Notes: generated from the sequence alone by a model not told the origin. Positions 38,226 to 48,188 are shown, numbered from the stretch's first letter. The stretch is DNA of 60,796 bases from Pseudomonas palmensis (GCF_017848315.1 NZ_JAFKEC010000029.1:1-60796), one strand, 5' to 3'. Made by a program: numbers and translations.

Positions 38226-38891
38226 GTGCCACGCTACCTGTTACTGCCCTTGCTGCTCGCCCTGCCCTGCGCATTCGCAGACACCACCGAGCCACCGGCA
38301 AGTGCTCACGACCTGTCCTATAGCGTCGGCGCCAGCCTGGGTGAACGGTTGCGCAACGAGATGCCCGAGCTGCAGCTCGATGCCTTGATCCAGGGGTTGC
38401 AACAGGCCTACGCGAACAAGCCCCTGGCAATCAGCCAGGCACGGCGCGAAGCGATTCTCAGCCAGCACGAGGCCCAGGCCAGCGAGGCCGCCGAGCAGTC
38501 GCAGGTGGAAATGCTGATGGCGGTGGAAACCCGTTACTTGGCCACCGAACGCGCCCGTGCCGGAGTACGAGAACTACCCGAAGGCGTACTGGTGACCGAA
38601 CTGGTCAAGGGCAATGGTGCCTCACCCAGGGCCGATGGCCGGGTGCAGGTACGCTACGTCGGCAAGCTGCCCGATGGCAGCGTGTTCGACCAGAGCGAAC
38701 AACCGCAGTGGTTCAGCCTCAAGAGTGTGATCGAGGGCTGGCAGGTGGCGTTGCCACAGATGGCTGTCGGGGCGAAATGGCGTGTGGTGATTCCGTCGGC
38801 CAAGTCCTACGGAGCCGATGGCGCAGGCGATCTGATTCCGCCGTTCACGCCACTGATCTTCGAGATCGAACTACTGGGGGTTGCCGACTGA
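38226..38891 (+). CDS. FKBP-type peptidyl-prolyl isomerase, periplasmic (FkpA-like)
   Basis: A 221-residue protein with a signal peptide (1-18, ending AFA), an FKBP N-terminal dimerisation domain (about 26-105, DLSYSVGASLGERLRNE) and a C-terminal FKBP domain with VQVRYVGKLPDGSVFDQSEQ and WQVALPQMAVGAKWRVVIPS, IPPFTPLIFEIELL. It should assist folding of secreted proteins. The start is GTG 38226, seven bases after TGGAG; the longer frame adds non-homologous residues. It faces away from algP and converges on algQ, as in P. aeruginosa. Confidence 0.9.
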   Translation: MPRYLLLPLLLALPCAFADTTEPPASAHDLSYSVGASLGERLRNEMPELQLDALIQGLQQAYANKPLAISQARREAILSQHEAQASEAAEQSQVEMLMAVETRYLATERARAGVRELPEGVLVTELVKGNGASPRADGRVQVRYVGKLPDGSVFDQSEQPQWFSLKSVIEGWQVALPQMAVGAKWRVVIPSAKSYGADGAGDLIPPFTPLIFEIELLGVAD

Positions 38892-38916
38892 ATGTCGGCA
38901 ACGGAGGAGACAGGGA

Positions 38917-39387
38917 TCAGGCCTGGACGGCCTCTTCTTCCTTGTGCGCGTTGTGCAGCACTTCGATCAGGCAATCCTCAAGCTCGAAGCGCTCGTGGAG
39001 CAGGCTGCCCAGCTCGCTGAGCTTCTTGGCGAAGCGCTCCTGGTCGGTACAGTTGCCCTTGTCGCAGTGATCGTTGAAAGCCGACGCGATATCGGTAATG
39101 GCACTGATACGAGGGCTGATCTGCTTCGCCAGTTCCAGGCCCTTGTCATCTCCGAACGCCTTGGCTTCAGCCACCAACTGCTCACTGACCTCGAAGTGCC
39201 AGGCGGAGACGTAATCGACCAGTATCGCGCAGAAGCCGAGGTTCTTGTCCTTGTCCGCAAAAGCCGGTTTGGCATCGCGCAATGCGCGAAAGGCCGTGAC
39301 CAGTTCGGCCCGCTCGTCCAGCCAGCGGTCAATCAGCTTGTGAACCCCACCCCAGCGTTCCTGAGCATTCTGACAACTATCTAACAT
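38917..39387 (-). CDS. algQ: Anti-sigma-70 regulator AlgQ (Rsd family)
   Basis: A 156-residue helical protein of the Rsd/AlgQ family that binds sigma-70 region 4 and frees core polymerase for other sigma factors. It starts [20 protein letters not shown], with the conserved ERWGG, and contains [20 protein letters not shown] sequence ([16 protein letters not shown]). In P. aeruginosa AlgQ acts on alginate and siderophore genes. It lies between the FKBP gene and dsbB, the standard pseudomonad order. Confidence 0.95.
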   Translation of the reverse strand: MLDSCQNAQERWGGVHKLIDRWLDERAELVTAFRALRDAKPAFADKDKNLGFCAILVDYVSAWHFEVSEQLVAEAKAFGDDKGLELAKQISPRISAITDIASAFNDHCDKGNCTDQERFAKKLSELGSLLHERFELEDCLIEVLHNAHKEEEAVQA

Positions 39388-39619
39388 GGCGGTGTCTTCC
39401 CTTCTGGGTCATGCCGCTGCGCCCCGTCGTGCGAGGTATGCACAACAAAGGGAGAAAGCAGCAGAACGGCATCGAGCAGCAGTGTTTTGGGTATGCGTGC
39501 AAGGGAGATTATTCCCGCGCGCCCTTGCCTTCAAGGTACGCAGGCGACAAGTTTCATACAAGTGTTTAATCGCCGCACCCGCGGCCATCGGTCGATTGCC
39601 CAGCCCCCGCCGGCAAGCG

Positions 39620-40141
39620 TCAGGGTTTCAATGACTTGCCCGTGGCCGCTGGCTGCACGTACAGCAGCCGCGCCAACGCCAGCGCCGCCAGCAGCAGGAA
39701 GGCCAGGAGGCTCCACTCCGGCAGGCTCAGGTCCAGAAAGCTCCAGGTGATCGAAGCGCAATCGGCCGAACCGAGCAGCATGGCGTGCAGCACGTCGGCA
39801 AGGCTGCCTTGCTCGATGAGCGCACCGAGGGGCATCGAGCAGGCCTCACCCGCCGCCACCCCGCTGCCCTGCAACCAGATCTGGCGCACCGCCAGCAAGC
39901 CGCCCCCCAGCGCCAGGCCCAACGCCGCAGCCGCATAGCGACGCGCACCCGGCTGACCCGGTGCATGCAGGCGCGCGGCCAGGCAGACACCGGCAAACAC
40001 AACCAGCAATACACGCTGGCTCTGGCACAGCGGGCAAGGCACCAGCCCTTTGGTGAATTCGAGGTAAAACGCACCGGCGAGAATCAGTAACGACGCGACG
40101 AAAGCCAGGGAGAACAATGAGCGCAAACAGGCCAATGGCAT
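39620..40141 (-). CDS. dsbB: Disulfide bond formation protein B
   Basis: Inner-membrane quinone oxidoreductase of 173 residues that reoxidises DsbA. It has four hydrophobic spans; the cysteine pairs are C36/C39 (PCPLCQSQR, facing the quinone) and C101/C128 in the second periplasmic loop, as expected. Pseudomonads carry two DsbB-type proteins; this is the copy near hemY (DsbH or DsbB1). ATG 40141 is the family start; the longer frame adds unlikely residues. It reads separately from hemY, which ends 210 bases away. Confidence 0.92.
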   Translation of the reverse strand: MPLACLRSLFSLAFVASLLILAGAFYLEFTKGLVPCPLCQSQRVLLVVFAGVCLAARLHAPGQPGARRYAAAALGLALGGGLLAVRQIWLQGSGVAAGEACSMPLGALIEQGSLADVLHAMLLGSADCASITWSFLDLSLPEWSLLAFLLLAALALARLLYVQPAATGKSLKP

Positions 40142-40316
40142 GGCAAGTCCAGGTGCGGGAAAGACATGTAACAACGGTAGAGGAAAATCGAGCCTTGTTT
40201 CAAGGCACGACAGGCGCGATAAATCGCTGAAACATAAGGGAAGTGTCGAAGAGTTGAGGTGGATATTTCCTCTGTAACTCAGCGAAAAGTTACCCACCCC
40301 CGCAACCAGCCAAACA

Positions 40317-40347
40317 GTACGGGTTTAACCTGGGGCTAAACCCGTAC
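40317..40347 (-). terminator. Hairpin at the end of the hem operon
   Basis: Perfect 11-base stem GTACGGGTTTA / TAAACCCGTAC with a nine-base loop, immediately after the hemY stop at 40352. The thymine tract following it is poor (TGTTTGG), so it may act as an mRNA-stabilising 3' end or need Rho. Confidence 0.55.
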
Positions 40348-40351
40348 GACG

Positions 40352-41590
40352 TCAGGCCCGGACGGCTTCAGGCAGAGGCAAGGCCAGCAGGCGCTCATCC
40401 AACAGGCCCAGGCCCTCCTGAAACAGCTGGTTGCTGCGCTCGGTGTCGCCCAGGCCGGCCAGCAGACGGGCCAGCTCGGCGCAGGCCTCAGGGTTGCGCT
40501 GCCGGCGCAGGCTGTCTTCGAAGTAGTCGCGCGCCTTGCCCCACAGACGATTCTGCAGGCTCAGACGACCCAGGGTCAGCAACAGGCTGGGATCGTCCGG
40601 GTGCTGCTTGAGCCAGCCCTCGGCCGTCTGCAACTGACGCGCCGGGTCGCCGCCTCGCACCAGCCCGTACAGCCGGGCCAGGTGGCTTTCGTATTCGCGC
40701 TGCAGGGCCGTACGCAGGACCTTCTCGGCGTCGCTTTCGGCGCCCAGCTGGCGCAGTTGCTCGGCATACGCCAGCACCAGTTGCGGCTCCTGGCGTTGTG
40801 CCGAGGTCAGTTGCTGCCAGGCACGCTCAAGGGACTGCTGTGCGGTCTGGTCGTCCTGCTCGCGGCGTGCGGCCAGGCTCAGGTTTTCGCCCCAGGCCCG
40901 CCGCTCCAGCTCGGCCAGTTCCGCAGCAGACAACACCTTGTCCTTGCGCAGCTCCGGCAGCAGGCGGATCACCGCGCTCCAGTCGCCACGCTGCTGGTAC
41001 AGACGCTGCAACTGGCGCAGCACCTGCACGTTGTGCGGGTGGCGCTCGTGCATCGCCTGCAGGGTCACCAATGCCGCCTCGGTGTCACCGCGGTCGACCT
41101 GCAACTGCGCGTGGGTCAGGGCGATGGCCAGCTCGGCTTGCGGCTGGCGTTCCAGGGCACGTTCCAGCAGGTTGTCGCTGTCCTCGGTGCGCCCCAGTTC
41201 GTTGGCAGCGCGGGCCGCCCCGAGGTAATAGAGCAGCGGCTGGCGTTCGGCCTCGGCAGCGCGATGCAGATGGCGCTGGGCACTGGCCCAGCGGCCCTCG
41301 GCCAGGTCCAGTTGCCCCTGCTCGATGGCCAGGCGTGTACGCCGGCTGCGGTTGCGCCGCGACCATGGGTTGACCACCCCGCCCGAGGTGAACACCAGGC
41401 CCAGCACGAAGCGCACCATCAGCACCACGAGCACCACGGCCAGCAGCAGGGCCAGGGTCGCCCACAGGCTCGACTCGTAGCGGAAGCTGTCGTAGGCGAT
41501 CAGCACGTATCCGCTATGCCGGGCCACGGCGATACCCAGCAGGGTCGCGGCGACGATCGCCACCACCACCCACAGGTAGGCACGTTTCAT
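40352..41590 (-). CDS. hemY: HemY, TPR-containing heme biosynthesis-associated protein
   Basis: Inner-membrane protein of 412 residues: two N-terminal spans (about 5-22 and 43-65; the HemY N-terminal domain) followed by tetratricopeptide repeats on the periplasmic or cytoplasmic side (for example LERALERQPQAELAIALTHA and NLLERALE motifs). It is not the oxygen-dependent protoporphyrinogen oxidase called HemY in Gram-positives. Function is unknown, but hemCDXY are usually one operon. The start overlaps the hemX stop by four bases. Confidence 0.9.
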   Translation of the reverse strand: MKRAYLWVVVAIVAATLLGIAVARHSGYVLIAYDSFRYESSLWATLALLLAVVLVVLMVRFVLGLVFTSGGVVNPWSRRNRSRRTRLAIEQGQLDLAEGRWASAQRHLHRAAEAERQPLLYYLGAARAANELGRTEDSDNLLERALERQPQAELAIALTHAQLQVDRGDTEAALVTLQAMHERHPHNVQVLRQLQRLYQQRGDWSAVIRLLPELRKDKVLSAAELAELERRAWGENLSLAARREQDDQTAQQSLERAWQQLTSAQRQEPQLVLAYAEQLRQLGAESDAEKVLRTALQREYESHLARLYGLVRGGDPARQLQTAEGWLKQHPDDPSLLLTLGRLSLQNRLWGKARDYFEDSLRRQRNPEACAELARLLAGLGDTERSNQLFQEGLGLLDERLLALPLPEAVRA

Positions 41591-42720
41591 GGGGTGCCCT
41601 CCTCATGACCTTGTGCCGCCGGCTGGCGCGTGATCGATTCTTCGGCGGGCAGGTGGCGACGCTCGAGGTAGGCCTGGACCGCACCGAGGCTGTCGGCCAG
41701 GTCCGGCGTCACTACCGACACCGGCTCGTTCGCCACCGCGTTGAGCTGTTCGAGCATCGACTGGCTCTGCTCGTTGTCGTGGTTGAAGTTGGCCAGCAGC
41801 ACGCTGCGCGCTTCATCCAGCGCCTGGGCATAGACCTTCGGCTCGCCGTTGAGCGCGGCCCACTGCGCCTGCTCCAGGGTCAGGCTCAGGGCCAGGCGCA
41901 CCTGGTTCAGGGCCTGGCCGGCCAGCAACGGCTTGACGTTCTTGTCGGCATTGAAATCGATACGGAAGTAGCGCGACAGCTGCGCCCACCACTGTGACCA
42001 GCGGCTGGCACCGTCGCCGTCGGCAGCCAGGCCGAACAGCGGTTCGCCGCCTTCTTCGAATTCGGGGGCCATGGCGGTGAGCTGCACTACCTGCTCGCGC
42101 AGCGCGGCCAGCTTGAGGAACAGCCCGGTGCGGTCCGGTTGCTTGACGCTGTTCAGGGTGGCCAGGCTGCGTGCCAGCTGTTCGCGGGCAGCGAACGAGG
42201 CCGGGTCGCTCTGCTCGCGCAGGATCTGGTCGGCGCCTTCGACCAGCGCTCGAGCGCTGGTGATGTCCTGCAATGCCGACAGGCGCAGGCTGGCCAGGCG
42301 CAGCAGGTGCTCGGCCTCGGCCAGGCGCCAGTCCTTGCGGCTGGCACCGAGCACGGTCTCCAGGCGCTGGCTCAGACGTTGCTGGTCGCCCTGCAATTGC
42401 GCCACCAGGCGCCGGCGCTCTTCGAGCTCGGCGGCCGGTGGCAGGTCGGCCAGGCGTGACGACAGTCGCTGCTCGCCCTGCTGCAAGGCCTGGGCCTGGG
42501 CATTCAAGGCCTGCAATTGTTCGCTCTGGAGCTGGTTGGCGCCCTGCAGGTGGCGCACCTGCCAGACACCCCAGCCACCGATTGCGACACCTGCCGCACC
42601 CAGCAGCAGGGCGAACAGTGCCAGACCGGTGCCGGCCCGCTTGGCAGGGGCGGCGGGCGTTTGCGCGGGCGCTTCTGGCGCCGGCTGCAGATCATCGTTG
42701 GGCAAGGCAGTTTCGCTCAC
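41587..42720 (-). CDS. hemX: HemX, putative uroporphyrinogen-III methyltransferase-like membrane protein
   Basis: Membrane protein of 377 residues with one span (about 30-50) and a coiled-coil periplasmic part containing LNAQAQALQQGEQRLSSRLA. It lacks the SAM-binding motifs of real uroporphyrinogen methyltransferases despite the old name. The start GTG 42720, with AAGGA eight bases upstream, is preferred because the longer frame is not homologous. It is third in the hemC-hemD-hemX-hemY operon. Confidence 0.87.
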   Translation of the reverse strand: MSETALPNDDLQPAPEAPAQTPAAPAKRAGTGLALFALLLGAAGVAIGGWGVWQVRHLQGANQLQSEQLQALNAQAQALQQGEQRLSSRLADLPPAAELEERRRLVAQLQGDQQRLSQRLETVLGASRKDWRLAEAEHLLRLASLRLSALQDITSARALVEGADQILREQSDPASFAAREQLARSLATLNSVKQPDRTGLFLKLAALREQVVQLTAMAPEFEEGGEPLFGLAADGDGASRWSQWWAQLSRYFRIDFNADKNVKPLLAGQALNQVRLALSLTLEQAQWAALNGEPKVYAQALDEARSVLLANFNHDNEQSQSMLEQLNAVANEPVSVVTPDLADSLGAVQAYLERRHLPAEESITRQPAAQGHEEGTP

Positions 42721-42766
42721 GTATCCATCCTTTGCATTGGGGCACCTCGCCAGACAGCTTAGCGCC

Positions 42767-43534
42767 TTAGGAGGCGGGCGCAGGGGTTTCCTGCAACGCC
42801 GCCAGCAAAGCCGTGGCACTGGCACCACGGCAATCCACTACATTCTGTGCGCCAGCGGCGCGGGCCTGCTCGGCAACACGCGGGCTCGGCACGAACAGCG
42901 GCCACGCGGCCAGTCGCGACCAGTCGCTGCCAGCCAGCTGGCGCAGGTGTTCAAGACCCTGCCCACTGCTGACCACCACGCCGTTCAGGCGTTCCGCATC
43001 GATGCGTCGCATCAGTGTGCCGACCGGGTACTCGGGCAGGCAGCGGCGGTACAGGGGCAGATAATCGACACTAGCACCCTGCGCGGTCAATCGCTCGGCC
43101 AACAGCTCGCGACCGTCTTCGCCACGCATGATCAGAAAGCGCGGCTGGGGCTGTGCGAAAACTTCCTGCAGCCGGGTCAGTTGCAGCAGGGCTTCGCTGT
43201 CATCCCCCAGTGGCGGGAAGTGCACTTCGCAGCCATGGGCCTGCAGGATCGCGGCGGTAGCCGCCCCCACCGTGAACCACGGCAGGGCCGGCGTGCGGGG
43301 CCAGTACTGGTCGAGCAGGGCCAGGCCGAGCCGGGCTGCCGGCTTGCTGACCACGATGACCGCAGCATAGTCGGCCAGGCCGAGCACGGTGCTGCGCTGC
43401 GCATCGGTCACCGGCAGCGCTTCGATCTCGAGCAGCGGCAGGCTGCTGCCGAACACCCCGGCCTGGGCCAGGGTCGCGGCCAGTGCCGCGCAGTCGTCGG
43501 CCGGCCGGGTCAGCAGCAGGCGCCAGCCGTTCAC
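42767..43534 (-). CDS. hemD: Uroporphyrinogen-III synthase
   Basis: Cytosolic enzyme of 255 residues that closes and inverts ring D of hydroxymethylbilane to make uroporphyrinogen III. The family is divergent; visible marks are [20 protein letters not shown] at the N-terminus, [12 protein letters not shown] and the C-terminal [19 protein letters not shown]. The start is GTG 43534, overlapping the hemC stop by three bases, the usual HemC-HemD coupling. It is followed by hemX after 46 bases. Confidence 0.9.
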   Translation of the reverse strand: MNGWRLLLTRPADDCAALAATLAQAGVFGSSLPLLEIEALPVTDAQRSTVLGLADYAAVIVVSKPAARLGLALLDQYWPRTPALPWFTVGAATAAILQAHGCEVHFPPLGDDSEALLQLTRLQEVFAQPQPRFLIMRGEDGRELLAERLTAQGASVDYLPLYRRCLPEYPVGTLMRRIDAERLNGVVVSSGQGLEHLRQLAGSDWSRLAAWPLFVPSPRVAEQARAAGAQNVVDCRGASATALLAALQETPAPAS

Positions 43535-44472
43535 GGGTGGCCGGCCTCGCCATACACCGCCTTGAGAATGTCTTCGGCGCCCTGGTTCAGCAGGTCTTCG
43601 GCGACGCGTACACCCAGTGCATCCGCGTCTGCGCGCGGTGCACGTGCCTCGGCGCTGAGCAACAGGCCGCCGGCCGGTTCGCCCACCAGGCCGCGCAACC
43701 ACAGCTGCTCGCCCTCGAGCACGGCGTAACAGGCGATCGGTACCTGGCAGCCGCCGTTGAGGTGCTTGTTCATGGCTCGTTCGGCCACCACGCGGTCAGC
43801 CGTATCGGCGTGGTGCAGCGGCGCGAGCAAGGCATGGATTTCGGCGTCGGTGGTGCGGCACTCGATGCCTACCGCGCCCTGGCCACCGGCTGGCAGGCTG
43901 TCGTCGACGCTGATGCTGGCGGTGATGCGGTCTTCGAAACCGAGGCGGATCAAACCGGCAGCCGCCAGGATGATCGCGTCGTACTCGCCGGCATCGAGCT
44001 TGGCCAGGCGGGTGTTGACGTTGCCGCGCAGGAAGCGGATCTCGAGGTCGGGGCGGCGGGTCAGCAGTTGCGCCTGGCGACGCAGGCTGGAGGTGCCGAC
44101 AATGGCGCCTGCCGGCAGTGCATCGAGGCTGGCATAGGTGTTGGAGACAAAGGCATCGCGCGGGTCTTCGCGCTCGCAGATGCAGAACAGGCCCAGGCCT
44201 TCGGGGAAGTCCATCGGCACGTCTTTCATCGAGTGCACGGCGATGTCGGCTTCCTGCTCCAGCAGCGCGGTTTCCAGCTCCTTGACGAACAAGCCCTTGC
44301 CGCCGATCTTCGACAGCGGCGAGTCGAGCAGCTTGTCGCCGCGGCTGACCATCGGCACCAGGGTCACCACCAGGCCGGGGTGTGCCTGTTCGAGGCGGGC
44401 TTTTACATAGTCGGCCTGCCACAGGGCAAGGGCACTTTTGCGCGTGGCAATGCGGATTTCACGAGTGGACAT
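43531..44472 (-). CDS. hemC: Porphobilinogen deaminase (hydroxymethylbilane synthase)
   Basis: Cytosolic enzyme of 313 residues that joins four porphobilinogens to hydroxymethylbilane. It starts [20 protein letters not shown] with the conserved RKS, contains [15 protein letters not shown] and [20 protein letters not shown], and carries the dipyrromethane-attachment Cys in [14 protein letters not shown]. It is the first gene of the hemC-D-X-Y operon, 117 bases after algR on the same strand. ATG 44472 is the family start. Confidence 0.96.
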   Translation of the reverse strand: MSTREIRIATRKSALALWQADYVKARLEQAHPGLVVTLVPMVSRGDKLLDSPLSKIGGKGLFVKELETALLEQEADIAVHSMKDVPMDFPEGLGLFCICEREDPRDAFVSNTYASLDALPAGAIVGTSSLRRQAQLLTRRPDLEIRFLRGNVNTRLAKLDAGEYDAIILAAAGLIRLGFEDRITASISVDDSLPAGGQGAVGIECRTTDAEIHALLAPLHHADTADRVVAERAMNKHLNGGCQVPIACYAVLEGEQLWLRGLVGEPAGGLLLSAEARAPRADADALGVRVAEDLLNQGAEDILKAVYGEAGHP

Positions 44473-44589
44473 GGATCGATCCGTACGAGATAGATGCGCG
44501 GGATGATAACAGCTCAATCCGGGCTGCTAGCAGATCTATGTCAGTGGAGGGGTCGACCGTCCCTGGTCAAGCAGTGCTCCCGCCCCGCC

Positions 44590-45336
44590 CTAAAGCTGCT
44601 GCATCATCTTGCGTACGCCGGCCACATGGCGGCGGCTGACAATCAGGGCATCGCCATTGAGGCCCTTGAGAAAAAGCTGGAAATGCCCCAGCGGCGTGCG
44701 CTGCAGGCGTTCGATACGGTCGCGGGCCACCAGCGCGTTGCGGTGGATACGCACGAAGCGCTCGCCGAACTCGTCTTCCAGAGCCTTGAGCGGTTCGTCC
44801 AGCAGCACCTCGCCGCCCTCATGACGCAAGGTCACGTACTTGTGATCGGCGATGAAGTAGATCACCTGGTCGATGGGAATCAGCTCGATGCCCTTACGGG
44901 TCCTGGCGCTGATGTGGCTGCGCGGCCCGTTGCCGCTTTCGGCGCCGGGGCGGGTCAGCGCCGCCAGTTGCACGCGGTTCGGGCGCTCGGCCTTGCGCAG
45001 CGCGTCGCGCAGGGCATCGGCCTGAACCGGCTTGAGCAGATGGCCCAGGGTGCTGTCCTTGAACGCCTGCACGGTGAATTCGTCATCCCCCGTACAGAAC
45101 ACCACGGCCGGTGGCGCTTCGCGCTCGCACAACCGGGCCGCCACCTGCAGCCCGTCCATGCCGGGCATGCGGATGTCGAGCAGGACCACCTCGGGCTTGA
45201 GGCTGTCGATCAATGCCAGGGCCTCTTCGCCATTGGTGGCGCTGGGCTCCAGCACGGTATAGCCCTCCAGCTCGCCGAGCATTCGGCTCAGGCGTTCCCG
45301 GGCTTGGGGTTCGTCATCAACGATCAGGACATTCAT
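44590..45336 (-). CDS. algR: LytTR-type response regulator AlgR
   Basis: Response regulator of 248 residues: receiver domain (1-120) with acidic pocket D7/D8/E9, phosphorylation site D54 (LLDIRMPG) and switch Lys in LLKPVQ, then a LytTR DNA-binding domain (about 145-245) with IDQVIYFIADHKYVTLRHEG and FVRIHRNALVARDRI. AlgR in P. aeruginosa controls alginate, twitching motility and virulence; its partner kinase AlgZ (FimS) is normally encoded next to it but is missing here. It reads toward hemC. Confidence 0.95.
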   Translation of the reverse strand: MNVLIVDDEPQARERLSRMLGELEGYTVLEPSATNGEEALALIDSLKPEVVLLDIRMPGMDGLQVAARLCEREAPPAVVFCTGDDEFTVQAFKDSTLGHLLKPVQADALRDALRKAERPNRVQLAALTRPGAESGNGPRSHISARTRKGIELIPIDQVIYFIADHKYVTLRHEGGEVLLDEPLKALEDEFGERFVRIHRNALVARDRIERLQRTPLGHFQLFLKGLNGDALIVSRRHVAGVRKMMQQL

Positions 45337-45658
45337 ATAGCGCTGGATTCCTGCGTGAGTCTCGCACAAGGATAGCGTAGACAGGTGAAGTGACGACCGT
45401 CACGGCGATCCACGCTCAGACTCGCACGAGGGCTAAAGATTCACTGGGAGGGCGAAACCTGCCAATCCTCTGTCCAACTGTAGACGGTTGCAGGCACGCT
45501 GCCGTTCAATCGATAAATATCCTTTTGCATCGCCCCTGTCGTGGCCCCCGGCTGCGACACAAACCCGCAGTTGCGCCGACCGCCGAGCCCCGTGAGCCCC
45601 GGCAACCCTGCTATCATCTGCGCCACTTTTTCCGTTCACGCCTTACACGAGTGAATCC
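45337..45658. other. Divergent algR/argH intergenic region
   Basis: 322 bases in which P. aeruginosa would hold algZ. No kinase remnant is visible. A -10-like TATCAT (45612-45617) lies 42 bases before argH. CCGTTCAATC (near 45502) and CCGTTCACG (near 45632) weakly resemble the AlgR box CCGTTCGTC, which would suit autoregulation, but both mismatch. Confidence 0.5.
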
Positions 45659-47053
45659 ATGAGCACCGACAAGACCAACCAGTCCTGGGGCGGCCGTTTC
45701 AGCGAGCCGGTCGACGCCTTCGTCGCCCGCTTCACCGCCTCCGTCACCTTCGACCAGCGCCTGTACCGCCACGACATCATGGGTTCGATCGCCCACGCCA
45801 CCATGCTGGCCAAGGTCGGCGTGCTCACCGATGCCGAGCGCGACAGCATCATCGACGGCCTGACCACCATCCAGGGCGAAATCGAGGCCGGCAACTTCGA
45901 CTGGCGCATCGACCTCGAAGACGTGCACATGAACATCGAGGCACGCCTGACCGACCGCATCGGCATCACCGGCAAGAAGCTGCACACCGGGCGCAGCCGC
46001 AACGACCAGGTGGCCACCGACATCCGCCTGTGGCTGCGCGACGAGATCGACCTGATCCTGGCCGAGATCACCCGCCTGCAAAAAGGCCTGCTGGAGCAGG
46101 CCGAGCGCGAAGCCGACACCATCATGCCGGGCTTCACCCACCTGCAGACCGCCCAGCCGGTGACCTTCGGGCATCATCTGCTGGCCTGGTTCGAAATGCT
46201 CAGCCGCGACTACGAGCGCCTGGTGGACTGCCGCAAGCGCACCAACCGCATGCCGTTGGGCAGCGCCGCACTGGCCGGTACCACCTACCCGATCGACCGT
46301 GAACTGACCTGCTCGCTGCTGGGCTTCGAAGCGGTGGGCGGCAACTCGCTGGACGGCGTGTCCGACCGTGACTTCGCCATCGAATTCTGCGCGGCGGCCA
46401 GCATCGCGATGATGCACCTGTCGCGCTTTTCCGAAGAGCTGGTGCTGTGGACCAGCGCGCAGTTCCAGTTCATCGACCTGCCGGACCGCTTCTGCACCGG
46501 CAGCTCGATCATGCCGCAGAAAAAGAACCCCGACGTCCCCGAGCTGGTACGCGGCAAGACCGGCCGCGTGTTCGGCGCCCTAACCGGCCTGCTGACCCTG
46601 ATGAAGGGCCAGCCGCTGGCCTACAACAAGGACAACCAGGAAGACAAGGAACCGCTGTTCGATGCCGCCGATACCCTGCGCGATTCGCTGCGGGCATTTG
46701 CCGACATGATCCCGGCGATCAAGCCAAAGCACGCGATCATGCGCGAAGCCGCGCTGCGCGGGTTCTCCACCGCCACCGACCTGGCTGATTACCTGGTACG
46801 CCGCGGCCTGCCGTTCCGTGATTGCCACGAGATCGTCGGCCACGCGGTGAAGTACGGCGTGGACACCGGCAAGGACCTGGCCGAGATGAGCCTGGACGAA
46901 CTGCGCCAGTTCAGCGACCAGATCGAGCAGGACGTGTTTGCCGTGCTGACCCTGGAAGGCTCGGTGAACGCGCGCAACCACATCGGCGGCACCGCACCGG
47001 CCCAGGTACGTGCAGCCGTGGCCCGCGGCCAGGCGCTGCTGGCCAGCCGCTGA
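45659..47053 (+). CDS. argH: Argininosuccinate lyase
   Basis: Cytosolic enzyme of 464 residues, fumarase superfamily, producing arginine and fumarate from argininosuccinate. It has [19 protein letters not shown] at the start, [19 protein letters not shown], the [20 protein letters not shown] signature (positions about 277-297) with the catalytic Ser loop, and [13 protein letters not shown] [15 protein letters not shown]. It is divergent from algR. A hairpin with a nine-base stem follows the stop codon. Confidence 0.97.
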   Translation: MSTDKTNQSWGGRFSEPVDAFVARFTASVTFDQRLYRHDIMGSIAHATMLAKVGVLTDAERDSIIDGLTTIQGEIEAGNFDWRIDLEDVHMNIEARLTDRIGITGKKLHTGRSRNDQVATDIRLWLRDEIDLILAEITRLQKGLLEQAEREADTIMPGFTHLQTAQPVTFGHHLLAWFEMLSRDYERLVDCRKRTNRMPLGSAALAGTTYPIDRELTCSLLGFEAVGGNSLDGVSDRDFAIEFCAAASIAMMHLSRFSEELVLWTSAQFQFIDLPDRFCTGSSIMPQKKNPDVPELVRGKTGRVFGALTGLLTLMKGQPLAYNKDNQEDKEPLFDAADTLRDSLRAFADMIPAIKPKHAIMREAALRGFSTATDLADYLVRRGLPFRDCHEIVGHAVKYGVDTGKDLAEMSLDELRQFSDQIEQDVFAVLTLEGSVNARNHIGGTAPAQVRAAVARGQALLASR

Positions 47054-47061
47054 GGCATTCG

Positions 47062-47084
47062 CCAGGCCCGTCTGGCGGGCCTGG
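47062..47084. terminator. Hairpin between argH and the GST gene
   Basis: CCAGGCCCG / CGGGCCTGG (47062-47070 and 47076-47084) with loop TCTGG, in the 42-base gap between two convergent stop codons. It lacks a thymine run on both strands, so it is a weak or Rho-assisted terminator that could serve both genes. Confidence 0.5.
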
Positions 47085-47095
47085 CTGCGCTGAAG

Positions 47096-47758
47096 TCAGC
47101 GCTTGCCGGTACGCACCATCTCGAGGAAGGCCGGCATCTGGGCTTCCTTGTCTGCGGCGTTTCTCTGCACGTTGGGGTTCTGCTTGAAGTGTTCGAGCAG
47201 GGCCTTGGCCTGCGGGAAGTCCGCCAGCACATCCATATCGAACACCTTCTTGCCCACCGCATACGCCAGGTCGACGCTGTAGCAGAACAGGATGTCCGCC
47301 AGGGTCATCTGCTCGCCCGCCACATAGGGAGCGAAGGCACCGTTGCGCTTGAGGGCGGCAAGACCCGCCAGCAGCTCGGCCTTGGCCTTTTGCTTGATGG
47401 CCGGGTCCACCTGGGCACCGAAGAACGCCTCGGGGTAGCAGGCTCGGGCCGGCAGCTCGATGTACAGCTCGATCTCCTTGGCCAGTTCGCGCACCTTGGC
47501 CTGGGCGAACACGCCCTCGGGCAGCAGCGCCTTGCCGGGCTGGGTCTGCTCGATATAGTCAAGGATCAGGTTGGTCTCACTGAGAAAGCCGTGCTCGGTC
47601 TCCAGCACCGGCACCTTGCCGCAGGGGCTGATCTTCAGTGATGCGGGGCCGGGGCCGCCGAAAAACAGCACCTCTTCGAAGGGCACGCCCTTTTCCAGCA
47701 GCGCCAGTTTGACCATGTTGTAGTAGTTGCTGACTGCAAAACCGTGAAGCTTGAGCAT
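47096..47758 (-). CDS. Glutathione S-transferase family protein
   Basis: Cytosolic protein of 220 residues. The thioredoxin-like N-terminal domain includes LKLHGFAVSNYYNMVKLALL (catalytic Ser/Tyr region), CGKVPVLETEHGFLSETNLI with the cis-Pro and SET substrate motif, then an all-helical C-terminal domain with MTLADILFCYSVDLAYAV. The start ATG 47758 is the family start. The substrate is unknown. It converges with argH. Confidence 0.87.
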   Translation of the reverse strand: MLKLHGFAVSNYYNMVKLALLEKGVPFEEVLFFGGPGPASLKISPCGKVPVLETEHGFLSETNLILDYIEQTQPGKALLPEGVFAQAKVRELAKEIELYIELPARACYPEAFFGAQVDPAIKQKAKAELLAGLAALKRNGAFAPYVAGEQMTLADILFCYSVDLAYAVGKKVFDMDVLADFPQAKALLEHFKQNPNVQRNAADKEAQMPAFLEMVRTGKR

Positions 47759-47903
47759 GAAACATGCCTCCAGGCCGAAAGGGGTTGGCCTGGCCTTTAT
47801 AGACGCTACCGCAGGCACTGACCAGCATCATGCAGTTGCTCGATAGCCAGGCATTGGCGTGCACTGCATGGCAAACTGGATGCCCATTCCGAGGAGAGCG
47901 CCC

Positions 47904-48188
47904 ATGAGCGAGCCCACCGATATCGACAATGACGAAGAAGCGTTCGCCGAATCGACCCTGATCCAGGCCATCGAGAACCAGATCGAGAACGACAACCCGC
48001 CAGCGGCCAAGGCCACGTTCAACAAGCTGACGCTGGTGGGCTATGAGCGTGAGGACATCCTCAACCTGATGGCCCACGTGCTGGCCTGCGAGATCGACGC
48101 CATGCTCGAGGACGACCGAGCGTTCGATACGCAGTGGTACGAAACCGCCCTGCGTGCGTTGCCTGAGTTGCCACCCGAAAAGGACTGA
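47904..48188 (+). CDS. Conserved hypothetical small protein
   Basis: A 94-residue acidic protein (MSEPTDIDNDEEAFAESTLI onward) with predicted helices and no recognised domain. It has the sequence ATFNKLTLVGYEREDILNLM that looks like a real folded core. Upstream in-frame ATGs lack a ribosome site; ATG 47904 follows GGAGAGC. It lies before the TIGR02647 gene. I recall similar proteins in P. aeruginosa beside argH-cyaA, without function. Confidence 0.7.
   Translation: MSEPTDIDNDEEAFAESTLIQAIENQIENDNPPAAKATFNKLTLVGYEREDILNLMAHVLACEIDAMLEDDRAFDTQWYETALRALPELPPEKD

Noticed and set aside
45441..45626. Short minus-strand frame (61 residues) in the algR-argH gap
   Set aside because: No ribosome site or recognised similarity, and its upstream part lies on the argH promoter. 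I could not exclude it, but it does not resemble an AlgZ remnant.
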